A DNA stretch of 64,000 bases from NCBI GenBank assembly GCA_963691705.1, contig OY829545.1, positions 59,919,179 through 59,983,178 on the forward strand, in the 5' to 3' direction. The notes under the pieces were generated by a model. The model was not told the DNA's origin. It searched no databases and saw only the letters and a list, made by a program, of their open reading frames with translations. The position numbers were made by a program, and so were the translations under genes. This document shows positions 9,979 through 20,906 of the stretch, piece by piece. Source of the stretch: Viola odorata. Lineage: Eukaryota; Streptophyta; Magnoliopsida; Malpighiales; Violaceae. Position 1 is the stretch's first letter, and every line of letters begins with the position of its first letter.

Positions 9979-11524
9979 TGATCGCGCGTCGAACACGTCA
10001 AATATAATAGTGAAATAGGTATGGAATTGGGGGTAGAAATACAACTTATCACTGTCTACAAGAGTTTGTAGATGATGGTAAGAGGATCGTCCACAGAGAC
10101 CTCTAGGAAATGTAATTCTTGGGTTGACTTCCTCGTTACTGAGTTTTGGTTGGGTGGAATATGAAACGGAAGACAAAACGGAAAGAAGTGAAAACAATTT
10201 AAAATAGTATTGGCCAAAGTCTTGGTCAAGACTGGGGTCAAGATTGGGGTCAAGATTGTTGTAAATCCGATAAAAGGAAATTCCAGGTAAGGGCGATATG
10301 AGAGCTCTGTTCTTATGCTTCGGTCATGGATTTAAATGTATTCATCTCTTCATTTATAGTACTGCTATAGAGTGGAGGTGCTCCTGTTCAATCCTGTCTT
10401 CCCTCCTCTTCAAATTACCTGGCGGGTGCTCCCTTTCCTGATAATCCTAGCCAAGGGACACCTTGCTGGTTAAAGGGTTTATCCGTTTGACTGCTGTCTT
10501 GAATGGCTGTTCGCTTCCTCAATGGTATAGGGGAAGACAATACCTAGGCCAAGGTATCTCCCTATGGAGATCCTAGGTTGTCAATCTGGTCTTGACCTAG
10601 ATTACTTATTTCTTCTAGTCTAGCTCGAGACTAGTTGCCTACTTTGTCTAGCCGACGGGTGCTCCCTTTCCGTCTAGACCGGCTACAACTCTTCTCTACT
10701 AGAGTGCAAGGATGATCAAACCTTGTCTCTAGTGAGTAAGCGATGAATTAAGCTTAAGAAATGAATAAATACAAGTGAAGAGATTGTGAAGCACGGTTTC
10801 AATCTCACGAACGCATAAGAACTCTAGCTCATCAACCCTTACCAAGAATGGGTGTTTAGTTACTCATACTCATAATTAAAAAGACAATATATGTTGTTAC
10901 ATAAATAAATTAATTCTGAGATTTTAAATAAAACCCGGAGCAAAGTTTAACAATGTCGAAGAAGAAGAAAAGAGAAGAAGAAGGTCGGAATTCGATCCTG
11001 ACAGAGGAGGAACAATGTTTGGCTAAATAGCCCTAAAACTCCTCTGTCCTACTTCAACTAAACTTCCTCGAAAATATCTAAAAAGATTTTAACAATAAAT
11101 TGTTTTTGAAATAGAAACTAAATCGCAATTACAAGAAGAGGGAGATCCCCTGCGGGATTCTTCAAGAGATTGGCTTCAGATCCCTCTAGAATTGCGTGCC
11201 AGCTGCTACGTGCCAGCTGTAAGGCTCAATGTGGGAGGCGGTCCAAAAGATCCGCACAATATCTTCTATCGCGAAAGTGTCTTGGCCGCAGTCTTGGCCA
11301 AGACGATTCTGGTTAGCGTGCTGCTTCGGGTGCGAAAATGTCTAGGCCAAGATCCAGGCCTAGACTCTGGTAAATAGCTTCCAGCTCTTCAAACCAGAAC
11401 TTCAGGATTCTTCCAAGAGACCAGAACTGCCAAAAATATGGGAAATCAAGGATAAATCAGTAGGTTTACCGTCCAAATAAACTAGTAAATGGACGATAAA
11501 ACATGATGAAATGCAATGCAATCA
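9979..11524 (-). repeat. 3' LTR of the truncated Athila
   Basis: Plus-strand ends are TGATCGCGCG and GCAATCA, giving TG...CA on the minus strand. The left flank is ACCGT; the partner duplication is lost with the truncation. A polypurine tract adjoins it at 11525-11539. Internal structure parallels the LTR at 33926-35594, including the GTTTAGTTACTCATAC block. The 61-residue frame at 11192-11377 lies in the LTR and is not a gene. Confidence 0.75.
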
Positions 11525-11539
11525 AATTCCCCACACTTA
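11525..11539 (-). promoter_or_regulatory. Polypurine tract next to the Athila LTR
   Basis: On the minus strand TAAGTGTGGGGAATT directly precedes the LTR start TGATTGC. A second copy of the motif (TAAGTGTGGGGAGG) lies about 1 kb upstream at 12553-12566. Confidence 0.7.
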
Positions 11540-12660
11540 AAACATGCTTGCCCCCAAGCATACAGACTCACAGACTCAAGATTAAAAATATATTATAAAT
11601 ACAAACGACACCAGAATTTCCAGATTCCTTCTTTCGGCTGCTCACTATACAACTGAAATCACCAAGACACTTGTCTAGCCGACCTAATGCTAGACTAACA
11701 AGGACAGATCAATACTCTAAACATACCCCATCCACATGGTATCAAGACACCTCGCGAGATATTATGATAAAGTATAGGGCAACACGGCTCACCACTGGTT
11801 TGAGTCCCACCATGTGACATCTATCCAAAAGTGCCTAAAGACTGGTGCCATTTGAATCACTTTGACAGATTTTTTTCTTAAAATTTTTCTATGCCCTCGC
11901 GATGTCTTTTTTTTTATTTGTTTTATTTAGGCATATTAGGTGTCCTTTGAATTTTTACAGACACAACACATAGACAGAGCTTGTTCTTTTCTGCGGGAAC
12001 TTCCACCTTTGCTATGTTTGCCCTATGACGTTCCGACACCTTTTTACTGTCTCACACTCACATCAGATAGAATAGCACACTCAAATCAGTTAGCAGCTAG
12101 CCTAGTCACCCTAATGAGAGTTGGAGTTTTAGCTAAATGTCCTTACGACCATGTGGATAGCAAATGTTTGGGAACCATTAGAGTATATGACCCTTAGGCA
12201 TTGATCTAGTTGCGCTCATTCGCTTCCCTGTTACTATAGCATTATTTCGCCTAAACAATTATCTAAATGTGGTTTCGGTTGTATACTGAACAACCTAGGC
12301 AAAAATCTGGATATCCTGGTGTGCACTCAACAAAACAGACTCAAACATGCATGGAAAAAAATAAATAAAATAAATAAAAAATAAAATAAAAATCATGCAA
12401 ACAGTAGACTCTAAACTGGACAAAAAAGAAAAATTAAAATGCAAAAATTTGACTCAAAATCATATATATCAACCAATATTCACAGCAAACAAACAAGGAA
12501 TAAATCATACATATCAACCAATATTCACAGCAAACAAACAAGGAATAAAAGCACCTCCCCACACTTAAAAGACACAATGTCCTCATTGTGTGGAGAGACA
12601 AAAAGAAAAGACACAACAGAAAAATAAAAGGAAGGACAGAAACGACCTGAGGGCAGAGGC
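11540..12660 (-). other. Athila 3' untranslated spacer
   Basis: Non-coding region between the env-position remnant and the LTR, with A-rich runs and two copies of a roughly 46-bp unit (around 12461 and 12507) beginning CATATATCAACCAATATTCA. It ends at the conserved block GAGGACATTGTG plus AAGTGTGGGGAGG (minus strand) seen after the same reading frame in the other Athila copies. Confidence 0.6.
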
Positions 12661-12663
12661 AAC

Positions 12664-12990
12664 TCATGTTGCTTTGGTCTGGGGATCTTGGCCTGAAGCT
12701 TGGCCAAGATCAGGGGCAGGAGGGTCCTTTGGTTTGGGATCTCTTGGAGCAGGAGGAGGCATTGACGGATGTGGTGTCTTTGCTGGCTGTGCTTGGGGCT
12801 TGGGCTCATGCTCCTCATCGGATGACTCGGAGTCACTCTCGGAACTTAGATTGTCATGGAGAGCCTTGAGGAGCTTGAAATGGGCCTGGAGATGCTGATA
12901 AACGTGGAGGACGTTTGTCCTGGTGAGCTTCATCTGCTCAAGGAGGACGTTCTGCCTATCATTAAGACATTGGGCCCACTGAGGCGCCAC
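12664..12990 (-). pseudogene. C-terminal remnant of the Athila env-position ORF
   Basis: About 108 codons with a Gln/Leu-rich segment (NDRQNVLLEQMKLT) then an acidic/Pro-rich tail (SSESDSESSDEE, PPPAPRDPKPKDPP). Position after integrase and before the polypurine motif matches the third reading frame of Athila elements, sometimes called env-like. Most of the frame is deleted. Function of this ORF in the family is not established. Confidence 0.5.
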
Positions 12991-13512
12991 ATTACTGGTG
13001 GATGCGTGAGTCTGGTCTTGGCCCTTGTCTTGGCCTAGACGCTCCAGGATGATCTTCTGCTGCTCAAGGATGAGCAGCTGGCGAGCTTGAAATTCCCTGG
13101 CCTACTCTGGAGGTTCATTGGTGCTGGTGGCAGGGGGGTCTTGGCCCTTGTCTTGGCCTAGATCTCGGCCAAGACTGCTTCACTTTCCCCACACTTAATT
13201 TCCTGCACAAAATCAAAAACAACCCAGCGAAATCAAATGTGACAAAAATATAATATACAAAATGTAGATAAATGTCAAGATAAAAAATGAATAAAAATAA
13301 AAATAAAAGGGGATACATAAAAAATAAAAATAAAAGAAGATTAATAAAAATTGATAAAATATGTGAATATATAAAAAATAAATAAAAACAAAGGCAAGGG
13401 TTGCCTCCCTTGTAGCGCCCTTATTTAAAGTCCTAGGCTTGACTTAGAATTTTCCTCATGTGTCAACTGGTGGCAGATCCACCTTCTCAGAACTCTTGTT
13501 TTCTTGGAATCC

Positions 13513-14270
13513 TTAGAAAAATGGCTTCAATCTTTGGCCGTTCACTTTCAGCTCGGCAACTATTTTCTCATTTCTAATGTCTACTGCACCATGTGGGTAA
13601 ATATTAGTAATAATAAAAGGGCCTTCCCATTTTATTTTTAGTTTTCCAGGAAATAACTTAAAACGGGAATTATAAAGGAGAACCTTCTCCCCTGTGTGGA
13701 GAGGTTTCCCAACAATTCTCTTGTCATGGTAAGCTTTCATTCTGATTTTGACAATCAGCTGATTGTCATAAGCTTGGTCTCGCAACTCCTCCAGCTCGTG
13801 GAGTTGTAGTTTCCTTTCTTGGCCAGCCTAGTCATAGCTTAAGTTGCACTTTCGTATGGCCCAATACACCTTGTGTTGCAACCCCACTGGCAAGTGGCAC
13901 GCCTTGTCATAGACCAATTTGTAAGGCGTCATCCCAATTGGACCTTTGTAGGCCGTTCTGCAGGCCCACAACGCGTCATCTAACCGCTGGCTCCAATCGC
14001 GTCTGTCTAGGCCTACTGTCTTGGCCAAGACAGATTTCACCTCTCTATTCGAAACTTCAGCTTGGCCGTTCGATTGAGGATGATAGGTTGTTGATACCCT
14101 ATGTGTGATGCCATATTTCCTGAAAAGGGAAGACAAAATCTTGTTGCAGAAGTGTGTTCCTCGATCACTAATGATCCCACGAGGAATTCCAAATCTGTTC
14201 AAGATGTTAGATTTAATGAAGGAAATAACAGTTCTAGCATCATCATTCTTGGTGGCCTTCGCCTCTATAG
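13513..14270 (-). pseudogene. Athila integrase, truncated and broken
   Basis: Two open segments give the integrase core and C-terminus. The core shows FGIPRGIISDRGTHFCNK (second catalytic Asp) and NGQAEVSNREVK (catalytic Glu). The C-terminal segment has [21 protein letters not shown] stop between 13785 and 13828 separates the halves. The first catalytic Asp and the zinc-binding region lie beyond the break at about 14270. Confidence 0.9.
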
Positions 14271-16180
14271 AGGTCGAGCCCTTGGCATATAGCGGCTACG
14301 GTACTGAATCAGAGGCAGAAGAGGAAGAGACCAGTTCCAGCCTTCGGGAGGGCAGGAGGGCCGAGAAGGAAAATGCCGAGGATGAGGGAGAAGAGGTAGA
14401 GCAGTCAGAGGAGGAAAATCCAGAGGTTGCTGAAGAAGAAGAAGTAGAGAAACCAGGAGATGAGCCTGTGGAAGAGGCTCAGGATCCCGAAGAAAGACCT
14501 GATTTAAATGCTCAAGATCCCGAACAGGACACTCAAGGCCCTGAAGATGTAGATACAGAAGCTGAGATAGAGGATGAGGCAGAGGTCGAGATTGTGCCAC
14601 CAAAGCAGCCTAGCCCTAAGAAGAAGAAGGGCAAGACTTCGGCCAAAGCAGAAAAGCCAGCACTCAAGACCCCGGCCTCTAAGAAAAGGAAGCTCTCCAC
14701 AGTAGAGAATGGAAAAGAGAAAGTTCTAGAGACCCTGCAAAAAGCCCAGAAAACTGGGGAGGACTCGTCATTCGAGACCCCGTCACCCACTTCCGCTTCG
14801 GGACCCCGAAGCCACCAACGGGTAACATCTGACCTTCGAACCTTGAATGCTTTTATCAAATTTCCCGATAAGCCATCTTTAGATAGGGTCAGTTTGTTGA
14901 ACAAAAAGGGGGTAGCCCAATGTCCTAAGTTAGATCTTGAATTTTACACCAAAATGTGTGTTGGATCCCGAATCAGGGAGCTATTTAGGGGGATAGGTTG
15001 GGAGAGCTTGTTTTTGATGGACCAACCTATTTACATGGAACTCACTCTTGAGTTCTTTGCTAGTTTCTGGTATAAACCTGAGTTGTTCAAGCCCAAGGGT
15101 AAGCAGGGTCCCGATCTCTCTGCCAAGGAATGCATCAACTTCAAGATGGCTAATAAGTGGCACCATATATCCCTTGATGACCTCAATGTTTACCTCTGCT
15201 TCGTTCGCCGAGATGAGGTGCAAGGGAATGAGTATCAGAATGCCTTGACCTCCATTCCAGCTGACTTCGACAACAATGAGGCCCTTCTCCAAGGCAGTGT
15301 TCGATTCTCGTAACACCAAGGCTCATGACATTCGAGACCCCACACTCCGGATCCTGCAGCGCTTTCTATCCATCGCGCTCTCAGGGAAATTCGGGACCTC
15401 GGGCCAACTAGCACAGTCGGAGTTTTTTTTTCCTTTAGGCCATGCACCACAAGAAGAGAGTCAACCTCGGATACTAGATCGCCACCTCAGTTCACAACGT
15501 CTCGAATGCCCCTTAGGTCGCTCTCCTATCCTCGGATCAATCGTCACCGACTTAGCCTCGCGTCTGTACTCTTTGAAGCCCAAGGACTTGAACCTGCACC
15601 AGCACCCTTCATCCTTCAAGATACTAGGTCTCAAGACCTTGAACTTGATGGGTTTCTTTTGTGTTTCTGATGGTGTTCTGAGTTTCCATGCAGATAACAA
15701 AGGCAAGATCAATGGCAAGTTTCAGTACCCTGATCCTTCAAGGCCCCGATCCCAGACTCCAGCCCGCGCTGCCACTTCAGCTACTCCTGCGCAGACTCCA
15801 GATCTTTGGGACCCCAAAGAAGTTCCTGCTGCTGAGACCACAAACAGACTTCTGAGCGTCATCTTGAGTACCAACCGAGCCATCCTGACAGAAATTTGAG
15901 CCCTCACCATATAAGTTGCTAGGCGCAATCTTCCCCCTTCCTGATCCTGAACATCTATCTCTTTGCATCTGCGTGGGCAGAAAAAACATTATCTTTTATT
16001 TTATGTTGAACAATTTCCCTTTATGCTTTAGTTTGAACTGCTGTCCTATTTTGTCTCCTTCTCATATTGAGGACAATGCGAGGCCTAAGTGTGGGGAGGA
16101 GTATTAACTGCTAGTATTTTCAGTTTTATACATGCTTTAATTATTTTTTAGTGTTTAATTTTTTTCAAATTTTCCTTCCA
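14271..16180 (+). mobile_element. Athila-type 3' fragment, plus strand
   Basis: Contains the env-position reading frame (14285-15899) and the following block TTGAGGACAATG..TAAGTGTGGGGAGG (about 16067-16098). It joins the integrase of the opposite-strand Athila at its left edge and a copia fragment at about 16180. Neither its LTR nor pol is present. Confidence 0.75.
14285..15899 (+). pseudogene. Athila env-position ORF (ATHILA ORF-1-like), frameshifted
   Basis: The first part is acidic and Lys/Ser-rich (EEEETSSSLREG, PKQPSPKKKKGKTSAKAEKP), then a conserved globular region with FYTKMCVGSRIRELFRGIGW, LTLEFFASFW and ISLDDLNVYLCF. A frameshift near 15300 moves it to the frame ending at 15899 (RDPTLRILQRFLSIALSGK, LIL-type tail). 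The same domain occurs at 36924-39291. It resembles the plant transposon protein family annotated as ATHILA ORF-1. Codons before about 14285 are antisense integrase and do not belong to this protein. Confidence 0.75.
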
Positions 16181-16189
16181 ATCTTTCAA

Positions 16190-18143
16190 AATTGAGAAGA
16201 AGCTTGTCAGAAGCCGTGATGTGAAGTTCATGGAAGACCAAACCATTGAAGACATTGATAAGATGGAGAAGACTACACCTGAGAAAGATAGTAGTCTGTC
16301 TGATATTGATCCAATTTAGACACCCAACCATGATCTGGATGTTGCTGAGAACAATGTTCAGAATGGTGAGCAACATGACTATGTTGGTGATCAGCAGTTT
16401 GGAGATGCTTTAGATGTTCCTATTGATGATTCTGAAGAGGAACATGAGATACCACAAGATGAAAATCTTGGTGATGCTCCTGAACCACCTCAAGTTCAAC
16501 CTCGGAGGTCTACTAGACAGAGGAAGCCATCTACCAGGTATCCTTCTGATGAATATGTTACCTTGACAGATGGAGGTGAACCTAAGTGTTTTCATGAGGC
16601 CATGGAGAGTCAAGAAAAGAAGAAGTGGCTGGATGCAATGCAAGATGAAATGAAATCTTTGCATGATAATCACACATTTGACTTGGTGAAATTGCCAAAA
16701 GGTAAGAAGGCTTTGGAAAACAGGTGGATTTACAGGGTGAAGCAAGAAAGTATTTCTGCATCCCCGAGGTATAAAGCCAGATTAGTGGTGAAAGGTTTCA
16801 GACAGAGAAAGGGTGTTGATTTCAATGAGATTTTTTCTCCTGTGGTGAAAATGTCATCCATTAGAACCGTGTTGAGTTTGGCTGCTACTCTTGATCTGGA
16901 GGTAGAGCAAATGGATGTAAAGACTGCTTTCCTTCATGGTGATTTGGAGGAAGAAATTTACATGAAGCAACCAGATGGTTTTCATGTTGAAGGAAAGGAA
17001 GACTATGTGTGTAGACTGAGAAAGAGTCTATATGGGTTGAAGCAAGCTCCGCGACAGTGGTACAAGAAGTTTGTGTCTGTTATGTCAGAGCAAGGCTACA
17101 AGAAGACTACTTCTGATCACTGTGTCTTTCTTAAAAAGTTCTCTGATGATGATTTCATTATCCTGTTATTGTATGTTGATGACATGCTTATTGTTGGGAA
17201 AAATATTTCCATGAATAACAGGTTAAAGAATCAATTGGGCGAGTCATTTGCCATGAAAGACATGGGAGCTGCTAATCAGATTCTTGGTATAAGAATCATG
17301 CGTGATAGGAAGGAGAAGAAACTTTGGCTGTCACAGGAACACTATATCAAAAGAGTGCTACAGAAGTTCCAGATGGAAAATGCTAAGGCGGTAAGCACTC
17401 CTCATGCTACTCATTTTAAATTGAGTGCTAAACAGAGTCCTTTAAATGAAGTTGAGAGACTAGATATGCAACATGTTCCTTATGCATCTGCTGTGGGTAG
17501 TTTGATGTATGCAATGGTGTGTACAAGACCAGATATTGCGCATGTTGTTGGTACAGTCAGTAGATTTCTGTCAAATCCAGGTAGAGAGCATTGGAATGCT
17601 GTGAAATGGATTTTGAGGTATCTTTGTGGTACTGCTAGTTTGAGGCTTTGTTTTGGAGGTGATAAGCCTATCCTTGTGGGCTATACTGATTCTGATATGG
17701 CTGGAGACATTGATTCCAGAAAGTCCACTTCGGGCTACTTGATTAAGTTTGCAGGGGGAGCTGTGGCATGGCAATCTAGATTGCAAAAGTGTGTTGCATT
17801 GTCCACTACAGAAGCAAAGTTCATTGCCATTACAGAAGCATGCAAGGAGTTGCTTTGGTTGAAGAAATTCTTGCAGGAGCTTGGTTTTGTCCAGGACAAA
17901 TACATGCTATTTTGTGATAGTCAGAGTGCAATTCATCTTGGTAAGAATTCAACTTTCCATTCTAGATCCAAACATATTGATGTGAGGTATCATTGGATAC
18001 GTGATGCATTGGATGCTAGGTTGTTGGAATTAGCCAAAGTTCATACAGATGATAATGGTGCTGATATGATGACTAAGGCATTACCAAGATGCAAGTTTGA
18101 AACTTGTTGTGAGATCGCCGGTTTGGCGGTCATCTCCACATAG
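16190..18143 (+). pseudogene. Tnt1-like copia Pol fragment (RT-RNase H)
   Basis: Picks up between integrase and RT. A TAG at 16318-16320 breaks the linker, then the frame is open to 18143. Motifs in order: EAMESQEKKKWLDAMQDEM at the RT start, QMDVKTAFLHGDL, catalytic YVDDMLIVG, then RNase H with GYTDSDMAGDIDSRKSTSGY and CVALSTTEAKF. This is the Tork/Tnt1 lineage of Ty1/copia. Gag, protease, integrase and the 5' LTR are missing, so the copy is dead. The upstream junction with Athila DNA is at about 16180. Confidence 0.93.
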
Positions 18144-18149
18144 TTGTGA

Positions 18150-18159
18150 GGGGGAGATT
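18150..18159 (+). promoter_or_regulatory. Copia polypurine tract
   Basis: GAGGGGGAGA, seven bases after the Pol stop and just before the LTR start TGTTGGG. Typical placement for a plus-strand primer in this lineage. Confidence 0.75.
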
Positions 18160-18825
18160 TGTTGGGTTTGGGCTCCCTTCCTATGTGGAGAAAAGCCCAT
18201 GTGGAGCAAGCCCACATACCACTCCTTGTCTACTAGAGGGAGTCAGATTAGGGTAAGGAGTGTGCAGCTCATTTAAGCAAACACAATAAAAAGAAAAGAA
18301 ACAAAAGTGAGAGAGAAGAGAAGAGAAACCATTTTCGTCTTTCTCTGCGCAGCTGTGGGAGAATCGTCACTACGCCTTCGTTCACCGTCGGATCGGGCTG
18401 AAATTTGGACAACAGGTTCAAGACATCAGGTTCTTCAATCTGACCGGTTGGATTGGTGAGAAGATATCTGAGAAGTAGGAATCGAGTCCCACAAGTAGCT
18501 GCTGAAAATCTGGTTTTGTGTTCTTCCTTTGGTTCTCTAGTTTCATACTTCTTGTTGGTTGTTTGCCTAGTTGTTGAGCACGATTTGTGTTGTGATTTGA
18601 GACACTCTTGTACCCTGATTTTGATCATAGTGGAGCTTGATTGACTGGCTTGTGCCCGTGGTTTTTACTTCTCGTATTGAGAAGGTTTTCCACGTAAAAA
18701 TCGTGTTGTCTCTTCATGTGTGTGATGAATTAGTTGCTGCCATTAATTTGTTGTTGCTCCTCATAGATTCCAGCAAGTTAGGGAAATTATTATCCGTTGC
18801 GTATTGATATTATTGTGTTGAGTCA
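18160..18825 (+). repeat. 3' LTR of the copia fragment
   Basis: Starts TGTTGGGTTTGGG next to the polypurine tract. It contains GTTTTCCACGTAAA, a segment also found in the solo LTR at 21852-22928. The right end is uncertain and is placed where LTR-like sequence gives way to an A run. Confidence 0.6.
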
Positions 18826-19054
18826 AAAAAAATCCTAGAAGTTGTCATCGCGCCAGTACCATCGTTGTGCTTCACCACCATTCGATGCAGCTGAGGTGAA
18901 GCAAAAACAAAGGATTGTTTCTTATTTTTATAAACAAAATTATGGTCGTCGTTCTTTTCTCGTTTCTCTATTTTTACGAGAAAAATTGCCAACGGTAGCC
19001 AGAGGAGGAGACTGGAGATATTGGTGAAAAACAGTAACAAAATGAGAGCTTATA
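18826..19054. other. Spacer between two LTRs
   Basis: About 230 bp without recognisable features. Short open frames occur on both strands but match nothing. Confidence 0.4.
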
Positions 19055-20342
19055 TGTTATGTTTATATTGATGAACTCAATACTAGGCCTAGAGGGGGGG
19101 ATGAATAGGGCCTTTTAAAATTTCTAGCACAAAATGTAAGGAAGAATAGCAAAGACACAAGATGTATAGTGGTTCCAATTCACAACCGAATTGTACTCCA
19201 CTACCTAAGAGTCCTCCTCTTAGGATTTTCTAATGCAAACCACTTTGCTATTAACTTGAGCTTTTACGGGTTTAGCTCACAACCTTACACTTGGTTTTAC
19301 CGGGCTCACCAACAACCTTACAAGTAGTTTTTCACGGGCTAAACTACATCCTAATGGTTTTTCCAAGGCTCAAACACAAACCTAAGTTCTCTTCAATGGG
19401 ATGAGAACACTACCCTTTTTTTCCCAAAAGTGTTAGGTACACTTTTCAAACCTTAACAATGAATTTGTGTAGTATTCGCAACAAACAAATTGGTGTACAA
19501 AATGAATATTTGTATGAATAAATTCAACACCAATAAATGAACAAATTACCTCAAGAAGAAACCCAAAAACAAGCTTGACAAAGTGACGCAAGAAGGATTG
19601 AAATCGTTGTGAAATGCTTGCGTTGTAAAATCTGATTTTAGTAAGCTTGTAAAATGTAAACTTGTGTATAAATGTTTCTCATAGTTTCCTACTTGTTCAA
19701 CAACTTGTCTAACTCATCTAGGATGAGTATTTATAGTGTTTTATCAAGGGAAGATTGGACACAAAGGTATGGAGTCAAAAGGAGCCGTTTTTAGTGGAAG
19801 AAAGAGCTGTTTAAAAACTAGCCGTTGGGCAAAACGCTATGGCGTTTTGGCATAACGCTATAGCGTTTTGCTATTGGAAAGATTTCTCCATTCCAGAAGC
19901 AAAACGCTATAGCGTTTTGATCAAAACGCTATGGCGTTTCAAAACGCTATAGCGTTTTGCATAACGCTATAGCGTTTTACTTCTGGTCGATTTCCATCTT
20001 TCCAGTAGCAAAACGCTATAGCGTTTTGACAAAACGCTATAGCGTTTAAGCCTGACGAAAATGCAAAAACTCATTTTCCGAAATACATTTTCGCTCAAAA
20101 CCTTTTGACAAAAATCCTTGAGGTAATTGAACATATATCAAGTGTTAGAATGTAATCATACTTACATAATATTAAGTCCAATTCTACACTTGATCTTGAG
20201 CTTGCGATAATCGATTTGATTCTTCTTTTGTTGTCTCGTCGCAAACTACAAATACATTTTCACTTAAAATTGAATTAGTAATCTAATTAATTTATGCGTC
20301 GTTTCATCATCAAAATAGGTTCGAAGTACCCTTGGGCTAACA
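19055..20342 (-). mobile_element. Sirevirus-like solo LTR (tentative)
   Basis: Ends are TGTTATG and GGCTAACA (inverted TGTTA/TAACA), with TATA on both sides as a weak target duplication. A TATA-like CTATAAATACTC on the minus strand (about 19726-19737) places U3 to the right. U3 holds a cluster of palindromes. The block CTAGAGGGGGGGATGAATAG near the left end is of a type often seen in plant LTRs. Palindrome clusters upstream of TATA are known from Sireviruses (Ty1/copia); the assignment is inference. Confidence 0.5.
19829..20047. repeat. Eight copies of the palindrome AACGCTATAGCGTT
   Basis: Copies begin near 19830, 19852, 19900, 19923, 19941, 19961, 20010 and 20031. Most extend to CAAAACGCTATAGCGTTTTG; two carry GG in place of AG in the centre. 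They fall in pairs or triplets roughly 20 bp apart, about 90-320 bp upstream of the minus-strand TATA. Confidence 0.95.
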
Positions 20343-20906
20343 TATATATGTTATAGATTGGAAGCAGTAAGAGTTCTGAAGCAAGAATTTGCATTTTATT
20401 TACTCTTATTCTGCCAATAATGAGAGATATGACAAGAGTGTAAATGGTCAGACTTTGCCACCATAGGAAACTTGCTTATCCCTGCCTCAGGCTTTCCACT
20501 AGTCAAGAATTGCATAAGATTGAGCATCTTGTCGCACACTTTGATTTTAACAATTTTAACAATTTTTACCTAATGACAATTGAGTTGCATCGGTCCAATA
20601 TAAACTATAAAGGTCCATTAGTTTCAGAGGGAAACTGTGGGAAAATATAGGTTCTAGTCATCTCAATAATATAATCATGTCAAAATGCCCAGATGCTGAG
20701 ACAGGCAACCAAAACAAATGTAATCTAAGTTCATTTTTATAGCAGGGGCCAAACAAGTTATGAATCTTATTCCCTAGAGGGAACAAATGGAGTTTGATAC
20801 AATTTTGTTTATCGCATGACAAGGAAGAATGCTAAATCTAGAGAGGACTAAAAAACACTGAATTACTTCCCATCTTTTGCCATGTCGAAGCATTTGTGCA
20901 TCAACA
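20343..20906. other. 3' flank of CPN10
   Basis: Downstream region of the minus-strand chaperonin gene, probably including its 3' UTR. Part of it (about 20720-20906) recurs in the duplicated segment near 30950-31130, including TTTATCGCATGACAAGGAAG. Confidence 0.5.

Larger units (their letters stand above)
9979..14270 (-). mobile_element. Truncated Athila element (3' part with LTR)
   Basis: Minus-strand Ty3/gypsy Athila fragment in the order integrase (13513-14270), env-position remnant (12664-12990), polypurine motifs and 3' LTR (9979-11524). Gag, protease and RT are missing; the element breaks off inside integrase at about 14270, where an oppositely oriented Athila fragment begins. The palindrome GTCTTGGCCAAGAC and near copies recur across the whole fragment (see findings). 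Confidence 0.88.

Noticed and set aside
14105..14284. N-terminal 60 codons of a 402-codon frame
   Set aside because: Antisense of an integrase gene on the other strand; only the portion after about 14285 belongs to the env-position ORF.
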